Notes: generated by a model from the letters alone, not told the origin. DNA of 64,000 bases from Fundicoccus_A sp052115865 (GCF_052115865.1 NZ_JBQKME010000001.1:62001-126000), one strand, 5' to 3'; counted from the first letter of the stretch, positions 47,209 to 57,436 are shown. Translations and numbers: made by a program.

Positions 47209-49180
47209 AATATTTTACGGAGCTTGTGTCTACCCTGAATTATGGTCAGATGAAGTCATGGTTGAAGATTACGACCATATGCAGAGATTGGGCATGAATT
47301 TAGCACGCTTAGGTGAATTTGCATGGTCAACTTTTGAACCAACACCAGATAATTTTGATTTTACAGTTTTAGAACGTTCTTTAGAATTAACTAAAGAAAG
47401 AGGGATTGACGTCATTGTGTGTACACCTACACCGACGCCTCCTATTTGGTTGACACATAATCATCCTGAACGATTGCATGTGGATGAACATAATACCCGT
47501 ATGTCACATGGGTCAAGGCAACATATTTGTACCAATAATCCTTACTTTAGAGAACGCGCATATATAATTGCTGACAAAATGATGGAAGTCGTTAAGAAAT
47601 ATGACCATGTTGTGGCGATTCAATTAGATAATGAGTTTAAATGCCATGTTGGACAATGTTTCTGTGAAAATTGTAAAGGTTTATGGCATGAGTGGTTAGA
47701 GAATAAATATCAGACGGTAGATCTGTTAAATGACGCTTGGGGAACGGACATTTGGAGTCAGAGATATAATGCCTTTGATCAAGTGGTTCAACCTTTGGCG
47801 ACACCATTTATTCATAACAGTGCCTTGCTTTTAAATTACAAACGATTCCAGCACGAGAAATTGGCTGAATTTGTTAAAGAGCAAGTAGCTGTGATTAAAA
47901 AACACCACGATATTCCAATTACCCATAATACAGGTGTCTTTTTCGATATTGATAACGAAATGATCGGAAACGAAATTGATTTTATGAGTTTCGATACTTA
48001 TACGCCTGTTGAGCATTACGAAAACTTTGTGATGAACCAAGAAACTTGGCGTTATGTCAAAAATGACAATCGACAAGTCATGTTGCTTGAAACGAGCACT
48101 TCTTATAATGGGCATGTTCAAAACTATGGTATTTTACATGACCAAGGCTATGTAGAAGCAGAGGCGTTTACTACTTTTGCAGCAGGGACGTCTGCCTTTT
48201 CTTATTGGCTATTCCGTGGCCAGCGTTCAGGTTGTGAACAACCGCACGGGTCGGTAGTTAGTTCTTGGGGCGATAAAACCATTGGATATGATTCTGTCCT
48301 AAAAGTAAGTGATCTTTTCAAAAAATTAAAGCCGCTTATCTCACAAACTGAATTAGATGAACCAAAAGTAGCCATCACTTACTCTGACCGGGCACGTTCA
48401 TTTATTGATAATGAAAATGGAGGAGTCTATCAATATAAAGCTTTAATGAATGCTTTTCATAAATTGTTCTTAGATTTGAATATCCATCGTAAATTAGTAC
48501 CTGAAGGGCATGATTTAAGCCAAGTCGATGTTCTGTTCTCGCCGTATATGCATAATTTATCCAAGGACTATGTGGCTAGAGCAATGGATATGGTCAAAGC
48601 AGGCGGTACTTGGTTTGTTGGACCAATGACATCTGACCGGACAAGTGAGCATTTATGGCATACAGATAATGGTCTCGGCGAATTAGGAGAACTGCTAGGT
48701 ATAGAATCTGCCGTTCAATTTTATAGTCAAGAAGGGCAAACGACTGGTGAAGCCTTTGGCATCACTTCTGACTTAAAAGGTTTAAATACTTTTGTCGATA
48801 TTGATACCGACTATGTAAAAGGTAAAGTGACTTCTGAAACCGCAAAAGATAAAACTTTCATAGTTGAGAAGAAAATTGGAAAAGGGACCCTTGTTTACTT
48901 AGGGGCTCATGTAAGTGATGAGTTGATGAAAGAGCTGATTACTCATTATGCTGGCGCACATACGATTAATAATGTTTTAGAGACTTCTGATGAAGTAGTT
49001 GTATTTAATCGAACAGAAGAAACTTCGGGTAAACTACAGTATTGGTTGGTTAACCTGTCGAAAGAAGAAAAGACCATCCAACTGCATCAACCATTAATGG
49101 ATAAATTAAATGATCAAATAAGACAAGCTGGAAGCTATACTCTAAAAGCTTATGACTATTTAGTTTTAGCCCATGATTAA
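47195..49180 (+). CDS. GH42 beta-galactosidase (YesZ-like)
   Basis: About 661 residues from ATG 47195 (GTG 47186 and TTG 47192 are alternatives). Three-domain GH42: barrel with acid/base Glu147 (AIQLDNEFKCHVG) and nucleophile Glu299 (VMLLETSTSYNG), a trimerisation domain and a beta C-terminal domain. The cysteine group CHVGQCFCENC is the zinc cluster of many GH42 enzymes. No signal peptide. It removes beta-galactose from imported galactan side-chain oligosaccharides, as YesZ in the yes operon. Confidence 0.92.
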   Translation: MGKNKIFYGACVYPELWSDEVMVEDYDHMQRLGMNLARLGEFAWSTFEPTPDNFDFTVLERSLELTKERGIDVIVCTPTPTPPIWLTHNHPERLHVDEHNTRMSHGSRQHICTNNPYFRERAYIIADKMMEVVKKYDHVVAIQLDNEFKCHVGQCFCENCKGLWHEWLENKYQTVDLLNDAWGTDIWSQRYNAFDQVVQPLATPFIHNSALLLNYKRFQHEKLAEFVKEQVAVIKKHHDIPITHNTGVFFDIDNEMIGNEIDFMSFDTYTPVEHYENFVMNQETWRYVKNDNRQVMLLETSTSYNGHVQNYGILHDQGYVEAEAFTTFAAGTSAFSYWLFRGQRSGCEQPHGSVVSSWGDKTIGYDSVLKVSDLFKKLKPLISQTELDEPKVAITYSDRARSFIDNENGGVYQYKALMNAFHKLFLDLNIHRKLVPEGHDLSQVDVLFSPYMHNLSKDYVARAMDMVKAGGTWFVGPMTSDRTSEHLWHTDNGLGELGELLGIESAVQFYSQEGQTTGEAFGITSDLKGLNTFVDIDTDYVKGKVTSETAKDKTFIVEKKIGKGTLVYLGAHVSDELMKELITHYAGAHTINNVLETSDEVVVFNRTEETSGKLQYWLVNLSKEEKTIQLHQPLMDKLNDQIRQAGSYTLKAYDYLVLAHD

Positions 49181-49192
49181 GGAGGTATAATC

Positions 49193-51232
49193 ATGCAAAA
49201 ATTTATAATCAATCAGCAAACAAAAATTAAGGCAAATGGACAGCCTACTCCAGCTATTGAAAATGCCGTAAATATATTAAACCGAGATATTCAAATGACG
49301 ACACTTGCTTCTAAAGCCATAGAAGACTTGACTGAGATTAGAGTGAACGAACCAAATGCTTCACTCTTTTCTCATGACGAGCAATTCTCAATTAGCTTTC
49401 AAAATCCTCAGACCTTAACAGTTGATGGGTCCGATGAGTTAGGTTTGGTCTATGGACTTTTATATATCAGTCAGCAGTATTTGGGAGTCGACCCCTTTTG
49501 GTATTGGGCACACATGACTTTTGAAAAGCAAAGCTCAATTGCTGTAGCTATGCAAGACTATAAGTCTGAACCCTTTGCTATTAAATATAGGGGCTGGTTT
49601 GTCAATGATGAGGTATGTCTCATTGGATGGAAAAAAGAGTTAGGTTATCCACCAACTAAAGAAGTCTGGTTCCCAGTGTTTGAAACTCTATTACGTCTAG
49701 GTGGCAATATGGTTTTACCAGGGACAGATTTGCCTGAAGGTATCCAGGAAGATTTAGCAGCAGATTTTGGTTTGTATCTAACCCATCATCATGCTGAGCC
49801 TTTAGGGGCTGAAATGTTCAAAAGAGCATACCCTGATAAGCAAGCATCCTTTAAAGAACATCGTGACTTGTATATCAAATTATGGCAAGAAGCCATTGAA
49901 CGCCAAAAAGATAAAAAAGTAATTTGGGCTCTTTCTTTTAGAGGGCAAGGCGATGCGCCGTTTTGGCAAACTGATCCTGAATTTGATACGCCTGAAAAAC
50001 AAGGCAAGCAAATTAGTGAAGTGATGGCGATTCAATACCAATTAATAAAAGAAGCTGTTCCTGATGCGATTTGTAGTGTCAATCTTTATGGTGAGATTTC
50101 AGAATTATATAAAGACGGACATATCACTTTGCCCCCAAATGTTATAAAAATTTGGGCAGATAATGGCTATGGAAAAATGGTTTCTCGTCGCAACGGAAAT
50201 GTCGATAAGCGAATTTCTTCCTTACCTGAAAATAAAGGTAAAGAAGGAGTGTATTACCATATTACTTTCCATGACTTGCAAGCATCTAATCACTTGACCA
50301 TGTTCCCAAATCATCCTGATTTAATCCAAGAAGCCTTTAAAGACATTTTTGCCAATAATGGCAAGGATTATCTGTTATTAAATGTTGGAAATATTAAAAT
50401 GCATAGCTATTTCATTGATTTAGTCGCAAATATTTGGCGCAATAAAGAAGTGAAGATTCAAGAGCAACTAGAGGACTTTACCCAAAGATTATTTCCGACA
50501 CAAGCTGAAGCAGTGGCAGACTTACTGAATGCCTTTCATCAAGGCTCCTTCAAGTTTGGTACAGAAGAAGATCAAAAAGCAGGCGAACAAATTTATTTCT
50601 TTACAGCTCGAAGGCTGATTGCTCACCTAATGTCTGATAAGAAAAATCAACCACTTGATCGTTTGTATTGGTTGACAGGTCAAGTCTCACTTTTAGAGCA
50701 AGTTGCACTGATTAAAAATGAATGCCAAGCCATTATTCCACAACTTGAACAACTTAAAGCAATGAAAACCGATATTGAAAATGCTTTAGTGGCAGATGAA
50801 AAAGTTCGCTTTACTGACTTAATTGGCTATCAAGTTGATTTACTTTATTTTGCTGCTTGTGGGTTGGAGAGTCTGATGACAGCTATGGAATTACATGATC
50901 AAGAAGAAACCGCCAAAGCCTTTGTCCATGCCTCAAAATCACTTTGGTTTTTCCAAGACAGTTTAAAGGCATGGAAAGTTGGCGAGCATGATAAGTGGGA
51001 AGGCTTTTATAGTGCGGATTGGTTAACCAATATTGAATTAACCGTCCATAATCTTTCTCTTTATCGTAGCTACTTACGGATTCAAGGCGACCAAGTAGTT
51101 TACTTTAATTGGTATAAAAAATATTTGATGCCTGAAACTGAAAAACATATTTATTTAGAAAATACCCATCGAAATCCCTTGTCCGATGATGTATTAGCCT
51201 TGAAATTACAGGAGTACTTTGAGATTCAATAA
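49193..51232 (+). CDS. GH115-like protein (alpha-glucuronidase superfamily)
   Basis: 679 residues. N-terminal alpha/beta domain with FSISFQNPQTLTVDGSDELG, then RGWFVNDEVCLIGWKKELG, ETLLRLGGNMVLPGTDLPEG, LTHHHAEPLG, IWALSFRGQGDAPFW and IKIWADNGYGKMVSR with GVYYHITFHDLQASNHLT. These match the layout of GH115 alpha-glucuronidases, which remove (4-O-methyl)glucuronic acid from xylan or arabinogalactan. It is shorter than typical GH115 (often over 800 residues) and has no signal peptide. Within a rhamnogalacturonan operon its substrate may differ. Family moderately sure, activity unknown. Confidence 0.7.
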   Translation: MQKFIINQQTKIKANGQPTPAIENAVNILNRDIQMTTLASKAIEDLTEIRVNEPNASLFSHDEQFSISFQNPQTLTVDGSDELGLVYGLLYISQQYLGVDPFWYWAHMTFEKQSSIAVAMQDYKSEPFAIKYRGWFVNDEVCLIGWKKELGYPPTKEVWFPVFETLLRLGGNMVLPGTDLPEGIQEDLAADFGLYLTHHHAEPLGAEMFKRAYPDKQASFKEHRDLYIKLWQEAIERQKDKKVIWALSFRGQGDAPFWQTDPEFDTPEKQGKQISEVMAIQYQLIKEAVPDAICSVNLYGEISELYKDGHITLPPNVIKIWADNGYGKMVSRRNGNVDKRISSLPENKGKEGVYYHITFHDLQASNHLTMFPNHPDLIQEAFKDIFANNGKDYLLLNVGNIKMHSYFIDLVANIWRNKEVKIQEQLEDFTQRLFPTQAEAVADLLNAFHQGSFKFGTEEDQKAGEQIYFFTARRLIAHLMSDKKNQPLDRLYWLTGQVSLLEQVALIKNECQAIIPQLEQLKAMKTDIENALVADEKVRFTDLIGYQVDLLYFAACGLESLMTAMELHDQEETAKAFVHASKSLWFFQDSLKAWKVGEHDKWEGFYSADWLTNIELTVHNLSLYRSYLRIQGDQVVYFNWYKKYLMPETEKHIYLENTHRNPLSDDVLALKLQEYFEIQ

Positions 51233-51304
51233 TATACAAAATAACTTGACCCAAGCATTTGAAATCAACAAATAAATGTAGGCTGGGCAAAGTTGGAGAG
51301 ATAA

Positions 51305-53104
51305 ATGACACAAAAATTTGAAGTAAAAGATGAATTTTATTTAAATGGTGAACCGATCAAAATTGTTTCAGGTTCCATGCATTATGTAAGAGTCGTGCCT
51401 GAATATTGGCGTGATAGGCTGCTGAAAATAAAAGCCATGGGTTGCAATACAATTGAAACCTATGTGCCGTGGAATGTACATGAACCAGAAAAAGGTCAAT
51501 TCTGCTTTTCGGCCATGTATGATCTGATTTCTTTTATTGAATTGGTTCATGAATTGGACCTATTCTTAATTTTAAGAATTTCGCCTTATATTTGTGCAGA
51601 ATGGGAGTTTGGTGGTCTGCCATATTGGTTGTTAAAAGATAAAGATATGCGAGTCCGTTCCACTTATCCACCTTTTATGGAACATGTGAAAGATTATTTC
51701 AAAGAAATTATTCCTAAAATCACAGACTATCAAATTCATAAAAACGGTCCTATTCTTCTTGTTCAAGTGGAAAATGAGTATGGCTATTTTAGTAATGAAA
51801 AAACTTACATGAAAGAAATGGCACAATTATATAAAGACCTAGGAATTGAAGTACCAATTGTTACTTCAGACAGTACCCGTGAAAGTATCATGAATGCGGG
51901 AATGGTCCCAGATGTTGCTATGCCGACTGTAAATTGTGGGTCGAACTTAAAAGAACGCTTAGCTATTTTAGATGAAGTAAGTCCTGGAAAACCTAAAATG
52001 GTCATGGAGTTTTGGGTTGGCTGGTTTAATATCTGGAGTCACCCTACACAAGAAGGGCGAGCACTAGAGCCTATTCTCAAAGACTTATCAGACATTCTAG
52101 AAATCGGGCATGTAAATATTTATATGGCTCATGGTGGAACAAACTTTGGCTTTATGAATGGTTCTAATTATTATGAAAAAGAAAAAGATGGCTATTGGAT
52201 CGATGAATATGCTCCTGCAGTCACTTCTTATGATTATGGGGCTCCTGTTTCTGAAAACGGTTATATGAATGAACGTTTCTTTAAAATGCAAGAAGTCATT
52301 TTACAAGGGACTAAGCGAACAGTGGCAGACGTGGAACAAATTGAACAACCAACTATGGCAGCTTTTGGCAAGCTATCAGTCAATAAAAAAGTAAGTTTAT
52401 TTTCAATTTTAGATAAACTTACTGAGCCATTTAAGAAAGATTACCCACATACGATGGAAGCCCTGGATCAGGATTATGGCTATATCCTTTATGAAGCAGA
52501 AATTGATGGAGTGACAGATCAACAGGCAATTAAATTAATCGATGTCAATGATCGTGCCCAAGTCTTTGTAAATAACGATTACCAATTCAGTGCTTACTTG
52601 CAAGAATTTAATGTGAAGCGGAAAATTTCTTTAAATAAAGGTCAGAAGAATAATTTGAAGATTTTAGTTGAAAATATGGGACGGGCAAACTTTGGACCTT
52701 ATTTAGATCAGCAACGAAAAGGAATTAAAGGTGCTGTGATGTTGGATGAGTATCAACAAACTGGATGGACCCACTATTCATTGCGCTTAGATAATGTGGA
52801 TAAAGTAGATTTTGAGGCAGCCTATGTTGAAAAGCAACCTGCTTTCTATCAATTTGAAGTAGAAATCAGTGACCCGTCAGATACTTATATTTATTTACCT
52901 GGTTGGGGTAAAGGGGTTATCTTTGTGAATGGCTTTAATATTGGACGTTTCTGGGAAGATGGGCCACAAGAAAGCTATTATATTCCAGGACCAAAGTTAA
53001 AAGTAGGTAAAAACGAAATTGTGATTTTTGAAAGTGAAGGAAAAGTGACAGAGTCAATTGAATTAATTGACCATATTAAAATAAAAGATATTGGAGAAAA
53101 ATAG
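51305..53104 (+). CDS. GH35 beta-galactosidase
   Basis: 599 residues. N-terminal barrel with the family signature GGLPYWLL, acid/base Glu158 (VQVENEYGYF), nucleophile Glu235 (KMVMEFWVGWFNIWS), and two C-terminal jelly-roll domains ending YLPGWGKGVIFVNGFNIGRFW and GPKLKVGKNEIVIFE. No signal peptide. Releases terminal beta-galactose, probably from beta-1,3- or 1,4-galacto-oligosaccharides. Its stop directly abuts the PL11 start (53105), which implies coupled translation. Confidence 0.93.
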   Translation: MTQKFEVKDEFYLNGEPIKIVSGSMHYVRVVPEYWRDRLLKIKAMGCNTIETYVPWNVHEPEKGQFCFSAMYDLISFIELVHELDLFLILRISPYICAEWEFGGLPYWLLKDKDMRVRSTYPPFMEHVKDYFKEIIPKITDYQIHKNGPILLVQVENEYGYFSNEKTYMKEMAQLYKDLGIEVPIVTSDSTRESIMNAGMVPDVAMPTVNCGSNLKERLAILDEVSPGKPKMVMEFWVGWFNIWSHPTQEGRALEPILKDLSDILEIGHVNIYMAHGGTNFGFMNGSNYYEKEKDGYWIDEYAPAVTSYDYGAPVSENGYMNERFFKMQEVILQGTKRTVADVEQIEQPTMAAFGKLSVNKKVSLFSILDKLTEPFKKDYPHTMEALDQDYGYILYEAEIDGVTDQQAIKLIDVNDRAQVFVNNDYQFSAYLQEFNVKRKISLNKGQKNNLKILVENMGRANFGPYLDQQRKGIKGAVMLDEYQQTGWTHYSLRLDNVDKVDFEAAYVEKQPAFYQFEVEISDPSDTYIYLPGWGKGVIFVNGFNIGRFWEDGPQESYYIPGPKLKVGKNEIVIFESEGKVTESIELIDHIKIKDIGEK

Positions 53105-54940
53105 ATGACTAAAAAAGTTCAACTAGAATTTCTTGATCGTGGCTTAATTGCTATTCAAACGGATGAGGGAATTCTTGTCAGCTGGCGTATTTCAATTGAT
53201 GAGTATTTAAAAGCAGAATATGACTTATATCGAGATGGTGAACTAGTTGCTCATTTTACGTCAACAGACAACAGTAATTACGTAGATAAAGAGGGTACCT
53301 TAAATAGCCGCTACTCAGTTAAAGTAAGCAATGAAGGTAAGGTAGCAACTTCTGATGAAGTAGAAGTATTAGAAAATGCCTATTTTGATATACCACTTGA
53401 TAAACCTGAAGGCGGAGTGACGCCTGATGGGGTGGCCTATACTTATACAGCCAATGATTTATCTGTTGGTGATGTCAATGGGGATGGCGTTTATGAAATT
53501 TTCGTTAAATGGTATCCAACGAATGCTAAAGATAATGCCCATACTGGTCACACAGGTAATACCTTAATCGATTGTTACACCTTAGAAGGTGAAAAACTTT
53601 GGCGAATTGATCTAGGAAAAAATATCCGGTCTGGTGCTCACTATACTCAATTTTTAGTTTTTGATTATGATGGAGACGGTATCGCTGAATTGGTATGTAA
53701 AACTGCAGATGGAACCATTGATGGCTTAGGTCAAGTAGTTGGAGATGCGAATGCTGATTACCGTAATAGTCAAGGTTTTGTAGGAGAAGGTCCAGAGTTC
53801 TTAAGCTTATTTGATGGGGCAACTGGAAAAGTTTTAGACACCATTCCATATAATCCTCCAAGAGGTGAAGCAGGAAGTTGGGGTGATAAAGAATGGAATC
53901 GAGAAGACCGTTACTTAGGTGGGGTTGCCTATTTAGATGGAGAAAAAGCTAGCGCTATTGTATGTCGTGGGTATTATACCCGTGCTGTAATTGTTGCATA
54001 CGATGTAGTTGATAAGAAATTAGTTGAAAAATGGGTGATGGATTCAGACAACGGTTACCCTGAATTAGCTGGACAAGGTGCGCACTCACTAAGTATTGCA
54101 GACGTGGATCAAGATGGTTACGATGAAATAATTTATGGGGCGGCTGTGATTGATCATGACGGTTCATTGTTATATTCTACTGGAATTGGTCATGGAGATG
54201 CTTTACACGTGGGGAACTTTGATGTCGAACGTGAAGGCTACGAAATCTTTATGACTCATGAAGAGACACCAAATGAGCATGGATTTGAAATACATGATGC
54301 GAAAACTGGTGAGATTTTATTCAGTATTCCATCTCCAGACGAAGATATTGGACGTGGGGTAGCGGCTGATATTGATCCTCGTTATAAAGGAGTTCAATTA
54401 TGGGGCTATGCGCCAGAAGGACCACTGCGTGTCAGTGGAACTGAAAGTTACTACACGGTTAAAGGTGAGGTCATTGATGGTCCAGTCTTACCAGCTAACT
54501 TTGTCATTTGGTGGACAGGAGATTTAGGTCGTGAAATACTTGACCATCAATTTAATCCAGAAACAGAAGATGGTGTGGGAGTTATCTTGAAATGGGATTG
54601 GGAAAATAAAAAGGTTGATACCCTTTTAGTCGCAGAAGGAACCAAATCAAATAACGGCACAAAAGGAAATCCTAACTTACAAGCAGACTTGTTCGGCGAT
54701 TGGCGAGAAGAAGTGATTTGGCGTTTAGAAGATTCAAGTGCCTTACGTGTTTACACCACCCCTTACTATTCTGAGCACCGCTTCTATACATTGATGCACG
54801 ATAAGATGTATCGTGTCGCGATCGCTTGGCAAAACGTTGCCTATAACCAACCTCCTCACCCAAGTTTTTATATTGGATATGATGAAGAGTATATTAAAGT
54901 GCCAATGCCTGATTTTAAATTAATTCAGCAAGAAAAATAG
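53105..54940 (+). CDS. PL11 rhamnogalacturonan lyase, cytoplasmic YesX-like
   Basis: 611 residues. Calcium-rich eight-bladed propeller: DLSVGDVNGDGVYEIFVKWY, DNAHTGHTGNTLIDCY, VFDYDGDGIAELVCKTADG, GDANADYRNSQGFVGEGPEF, LSIADVDQDGYDEIIYGA, and LQADLFGDWREEVIWR at the end. Cleaves the GalA-(1,2)-Rha backbone by beta-elimination, leaving unsaturated GalA for GH105. B. subtilis has a secreted YesW and a leaderless exo-acting YesX; this protein lacks a signal peptide and has YesX length, so I favour the exolytic cytoplasmic type. Confidence 0.93.
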   Translation: MTKKVQLEFLDRGLIAIQTDEGILVSWRISIDEYLKAEYDLYRDGELVAHFTSTDNSNYVDKEGTLNSRYSVKVSNEGKVATSDEVEVLENAYFDIPLDKPEGGVTPDGVAYTYTANDLSVGDVNGDGVYEIFVKWYPTNAKDNAHTGHTGNTLIDCYTLEGEKLWRIDLGKNIRSGAHYTQFLVFDYDGDGIAELVCKTADGTIDGLGQVVGDANADYRNSQGFVGEGPEFLSLFDGATGKVLDTIPYNPPRGEAGSWGDKEWNREDRYLGGVAYLDGEKASAIVCRGYYTRAVIVAYDVVDKKLVEKWVMDSDNGYPELAGQGAHSLSIADVDQDGYDEIIYGAAVIDHDGSLLYSTGIGHGDALHVGNFDVEREGYEIFMTHEETPNEHGFEIHDAKTGEILFSIPSPDEDIGRGVAADIDPRYKGVQLWGYAPEGPLRVSGTESYYTVKGEVIDGPVLPANFVIWWTGDLGREILDHQFNPETEDGVGVILKWDWENKKVDTLLVAEGTKSNNGTKGNPNLQADLFGDWREEVIWRLEDSSALRVYTTPYYSEHRFYTLMHDKMYRVAIAWQNVAYNQPPHPSFYIGYDEEYIKVPMPDFKLIQQEK

Positions 54941-54967
54941 GGAGTTTTGGATTAGTTGGTTTAGTTT

Positions 54968-55086
54968 GTCAAGTTGAGACTTTCTCAACTTGATGAATTG
55001 CCTGTTTTGTCAACTTGAGATTAACTCAACTTGATGAATTGCCTGTTTTGTCAACTTGAGAATATCTCAAATTGACGATTTGCAAG
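54968..55086. repeat. Tandem array E: three 41-bp units with perfect palindromes
   Basis: Units start at 54968, 55009 and 55050 (the last partial). Each holds an inverted repeat: TCAAGTTGAGA / TCTCAACTTGA in the first, TCAACTTGAG / CTCAACTTGA in the second. The spacer TGAATTGCCTGTTTT shares GCCTGTT with array A. No terminator with a long T-run is seen between PL11 and the next gene, so the array may also serve there. Confidence 0.9.
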
Positions 55087-55180
55087 ATGAAGAACTAATC
55101 ATTTTAACTTTAGTCCGTTTCAAAAGTATCTATCGCAAGTTGTCAAACGAGTTCCATTTATATAATGAGAAGGTGAGTAA

Positions 55181-57436
55181 ATGAAATTGAAAAAGGAGCA
55201 AAAGAATAAGTGGAAAAACAAATTTAATTGGAAAAATATAAGCACTTACCGACGAATTGTTGTTTTATTACTAATTATTTCGATTCCTAATTTAGTCATC
55301 GGATTGATTACTTATGTCTTTGGAGCGAGCACGATACGGGCACACTTGATAGAAAATCATGAGTCACAAATTATCAATCAGATAGAGTTTATTGATAGCC
55401 AGTTTCAGGATTTAGAAATGAATTTAAACTTTACTTCTCATGAATCTTTATTTAATGAAGATTTTTCTGAGATTAATTTTCAAGTGGATTATCATTTAGC
55501 ACAGGATATTGCGGACTCGCTTGTTTCTAAGCAATATGGGAATGCTTTGATTGAAAGGATGCATTTCTTTATTGATGGTCCAAGGCCCATAGTGTTTAAT
55601 CCAGAATTTAGATGGGTCAATGCCAGCGATGCACAAATCTACCGTAATTATATTAATGATGAAGATGATTTCTTTTGGGAAAGGAATTTATTGAAAGAAT
55701 CCGATGATACACATATTTTCCCACTAGTATTAGTCAAGCATCTAAACCCTTATATTAATCCAAATTCTAATAATGTTGGTTTCATTATAGAACTTAATCA
55801 AGAAGCTGTGACTCAACAACTAAATAGTTTGAGTCTTTCAGAAGATGGCTTATCCTTTTTTATTGATGAAGGAACGGGGTTAATCATTTCAAATACTGGA
55901 ACCTCGCAATATATGGAAGACTTTATTCTTAGCGAATCGATGGATGAGGATACCCGCTTTATTTCATGGAATAATCAAGAATACTCCATGATTTCTGGAA
56001 ATATTAGTCGGGTCAATAATAATTGGCGCTATGTGTCACTAGTACCCGTTTCAGATATTATTCAACCCGTCACTACTTTGTCAGCGATAATCATAGTTTC
56101 TAGTATAGTTGGAATTCTACTTTCACTGCTGATTAGTATTTTGTCCTTGAATCGCTTGTTTAAACCTATTAGAAATATGTATCATACGGTTTCAGTTTCT
56201 AATGATGAGATAAATAGTTATGACACGCAAAAACTGGAAGAATATTGGACAAAAATGAATGATGAGAAAAAATTACTAAGTGACCAAGTAGAAGAACTAA
56301 AAGATGATATTATCGGCAATGTCTTTTTTAAGTTTATTAACGACCATTATAATTATGCTGAATATGATGAAATAGAAAATAAACTAATTAAATTTGGCAT
56401 GAATCCTACTAAGAATCGTTATATTTATTTAGATACACGAGCTGAAGGGAAAGTAAATCGCAATCTATTAACTAAATTATTACAGTTTAATTTAGAAGAA
56501 GTTTATCATATCAGCTTCAATGAAAAATATAGTGGTTATGTCATTCATCATGAATTAGAAGATGATACTTATGAAAAATTAGAACTTGTTTTCCAAGAAT
56601 TTGAAAATAAATTAGTTAGATACAATGATGAAGCTGTTGAAATTTACATTTCTGTTAGCAGCGCTAATCTTAGAGAATTAAGAGAAGCCATTAAAGAAAT
56701 TGCAAAAGTAAAATATAGAAGAAGTCAGAGCCAAGATATCTTAACAATTATTGATATGGCGACGATTGAAAGTGCGACAGAAAAAGAAATTGTCACTTAT
56801 CCGTATGATATTGAAAAAGAGATTCTTGATCGGATGCGCTTTGGTAATCAATATGAAATTGAAGAATTAATTGATCGCTTCAGCCAAAGGTTGACATCAC
56901 TTGATCGCCGTTTGGTCCAAGATTATTTCATTCAGTTATATACATCAATTAATCAAGAAATAATTAATCAGAACGTTGTTCCGTATGAAATCGTCAGTAA
57001 GGAGAATCCAATAAAAATAATTATTAATAGTCAAAAAATAAAAGACATTAAGAACTTGTTACTTAATAATATCCTGCTACCATTTTTCGATCAAAAGGAA
57101 AATAAAGAGGACGACAAGAAAGTCCAAGCGATTAAGGAAACCATTGACTATATTGAACTTCATTATAATGAAGATATTTCGTTAGAAGAGTGTGCTGACA
57201 GGGTGGATGTGAACCCATATACCTTAAGTAAATGGTTTAAAGAAATTAATGGAATTAATTTTATTGATTATTTAACAGATTTTAGAATAGATAAAGCCAA
57301 AGATTTGTTAGCTAATTCTGATTTAAAAATTGGAGAAATCGCAGAAGCCATTGGTTATCAAAGCAATTACTTTAATCGGATTTTCAAAAAATATACTGGA
57401 GAGACACCTGGAAAATATCGTAGTAAATTTAAATAA
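55181..57436 (+). CDS. Membrane-anchored AraC-family regulator, YesS-like
   Basis: 751 residues. A basic N-terminus, membrane span near 28-50, large extracellular Cache-like domain, second span near 300-325 (LSAIIIVSSIVGILLSLLIS), long cytoplasmic linker and a C-terminal AraC DNA-binding domain (CADRVDVNPYTLSKWFKEI ... IAEAIGYQSNYFNRIFKKY, GETPGKY). No kinase or receiver domain: a one-component sensor that binds DNA from the membrane. YesS of B. subtilis, similar in length and plan, activates pectin oligosaccharide genes. Likely drives the downstream yesU-yesL-yetA-like genes and the importer. Confidence 0.9.
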   Translation: MKLKKEQKNKWKNKFNWKNISTYRRIVVLLLIISIPNLVIGLITYVFGASTIRAHLIENHESQIINQIEFIDSQFQDLEMNLNFTSHESLFNEDFSEINFQVDYHLAQDIADSLVSKQYGNALIERMHFFIDGPRPIVFNPEFRWVNASDAQIYRNYINDEDDFFWERNLLKESDDTHIFPLVLVKHLNPYINPNSNNVGFIIELNQEAVTQQLNSLSLSEDGLSFFIDEGTGLIISNTGTSQYMEDFILSESMDEDTRFISWNNQEYSMISGNISRVNNNWRYVSLVPVSDIIQPVTTLSAIIIVSSIVGILLSLLISILSLNRLFKPIRNMYHTVSVSNDEINSYDTQKLEEYWTKMNDEKKLLSDQVEELKDDIIGNVFFKFINDHYNYAEYDEIENKLIKFGMNPTKNRYIYLDTRAEGKVNRNLLTKLLQFNLEEVYHISFNEKYSGYVIHHELEDDTYEKLELVFQEFENKLVRYNDEAVEIYISVSSANLRELREAIKEIAKVKYRRSQSQDILTIIDMATIESATEKEIVTYPYDIEKEILDRMRFGNQYEIEELIDRFSQRLTSLDRRLVQDYFIQLYTSINQEIINQNVVPYEIVSKENPIKIIINSQKIKDIKNLLLNNILLPFFDQKENKEDDKKVQAIKETIDYIELHYNEDISLEECADRVDVNPYTLSKWFKEINGINFIDYLTDFRIDKAKDLLANSDLKIGEIAEAIGYQSNYFNRIFKKYTGETPGKYRSKFK

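Noticed and set aside
53526..53861. 111-codon minus-strand frame rich in His, Gln and Leu
   Set aside because: Antisense shadow of PL11 calcium-loop codons; no start signal.
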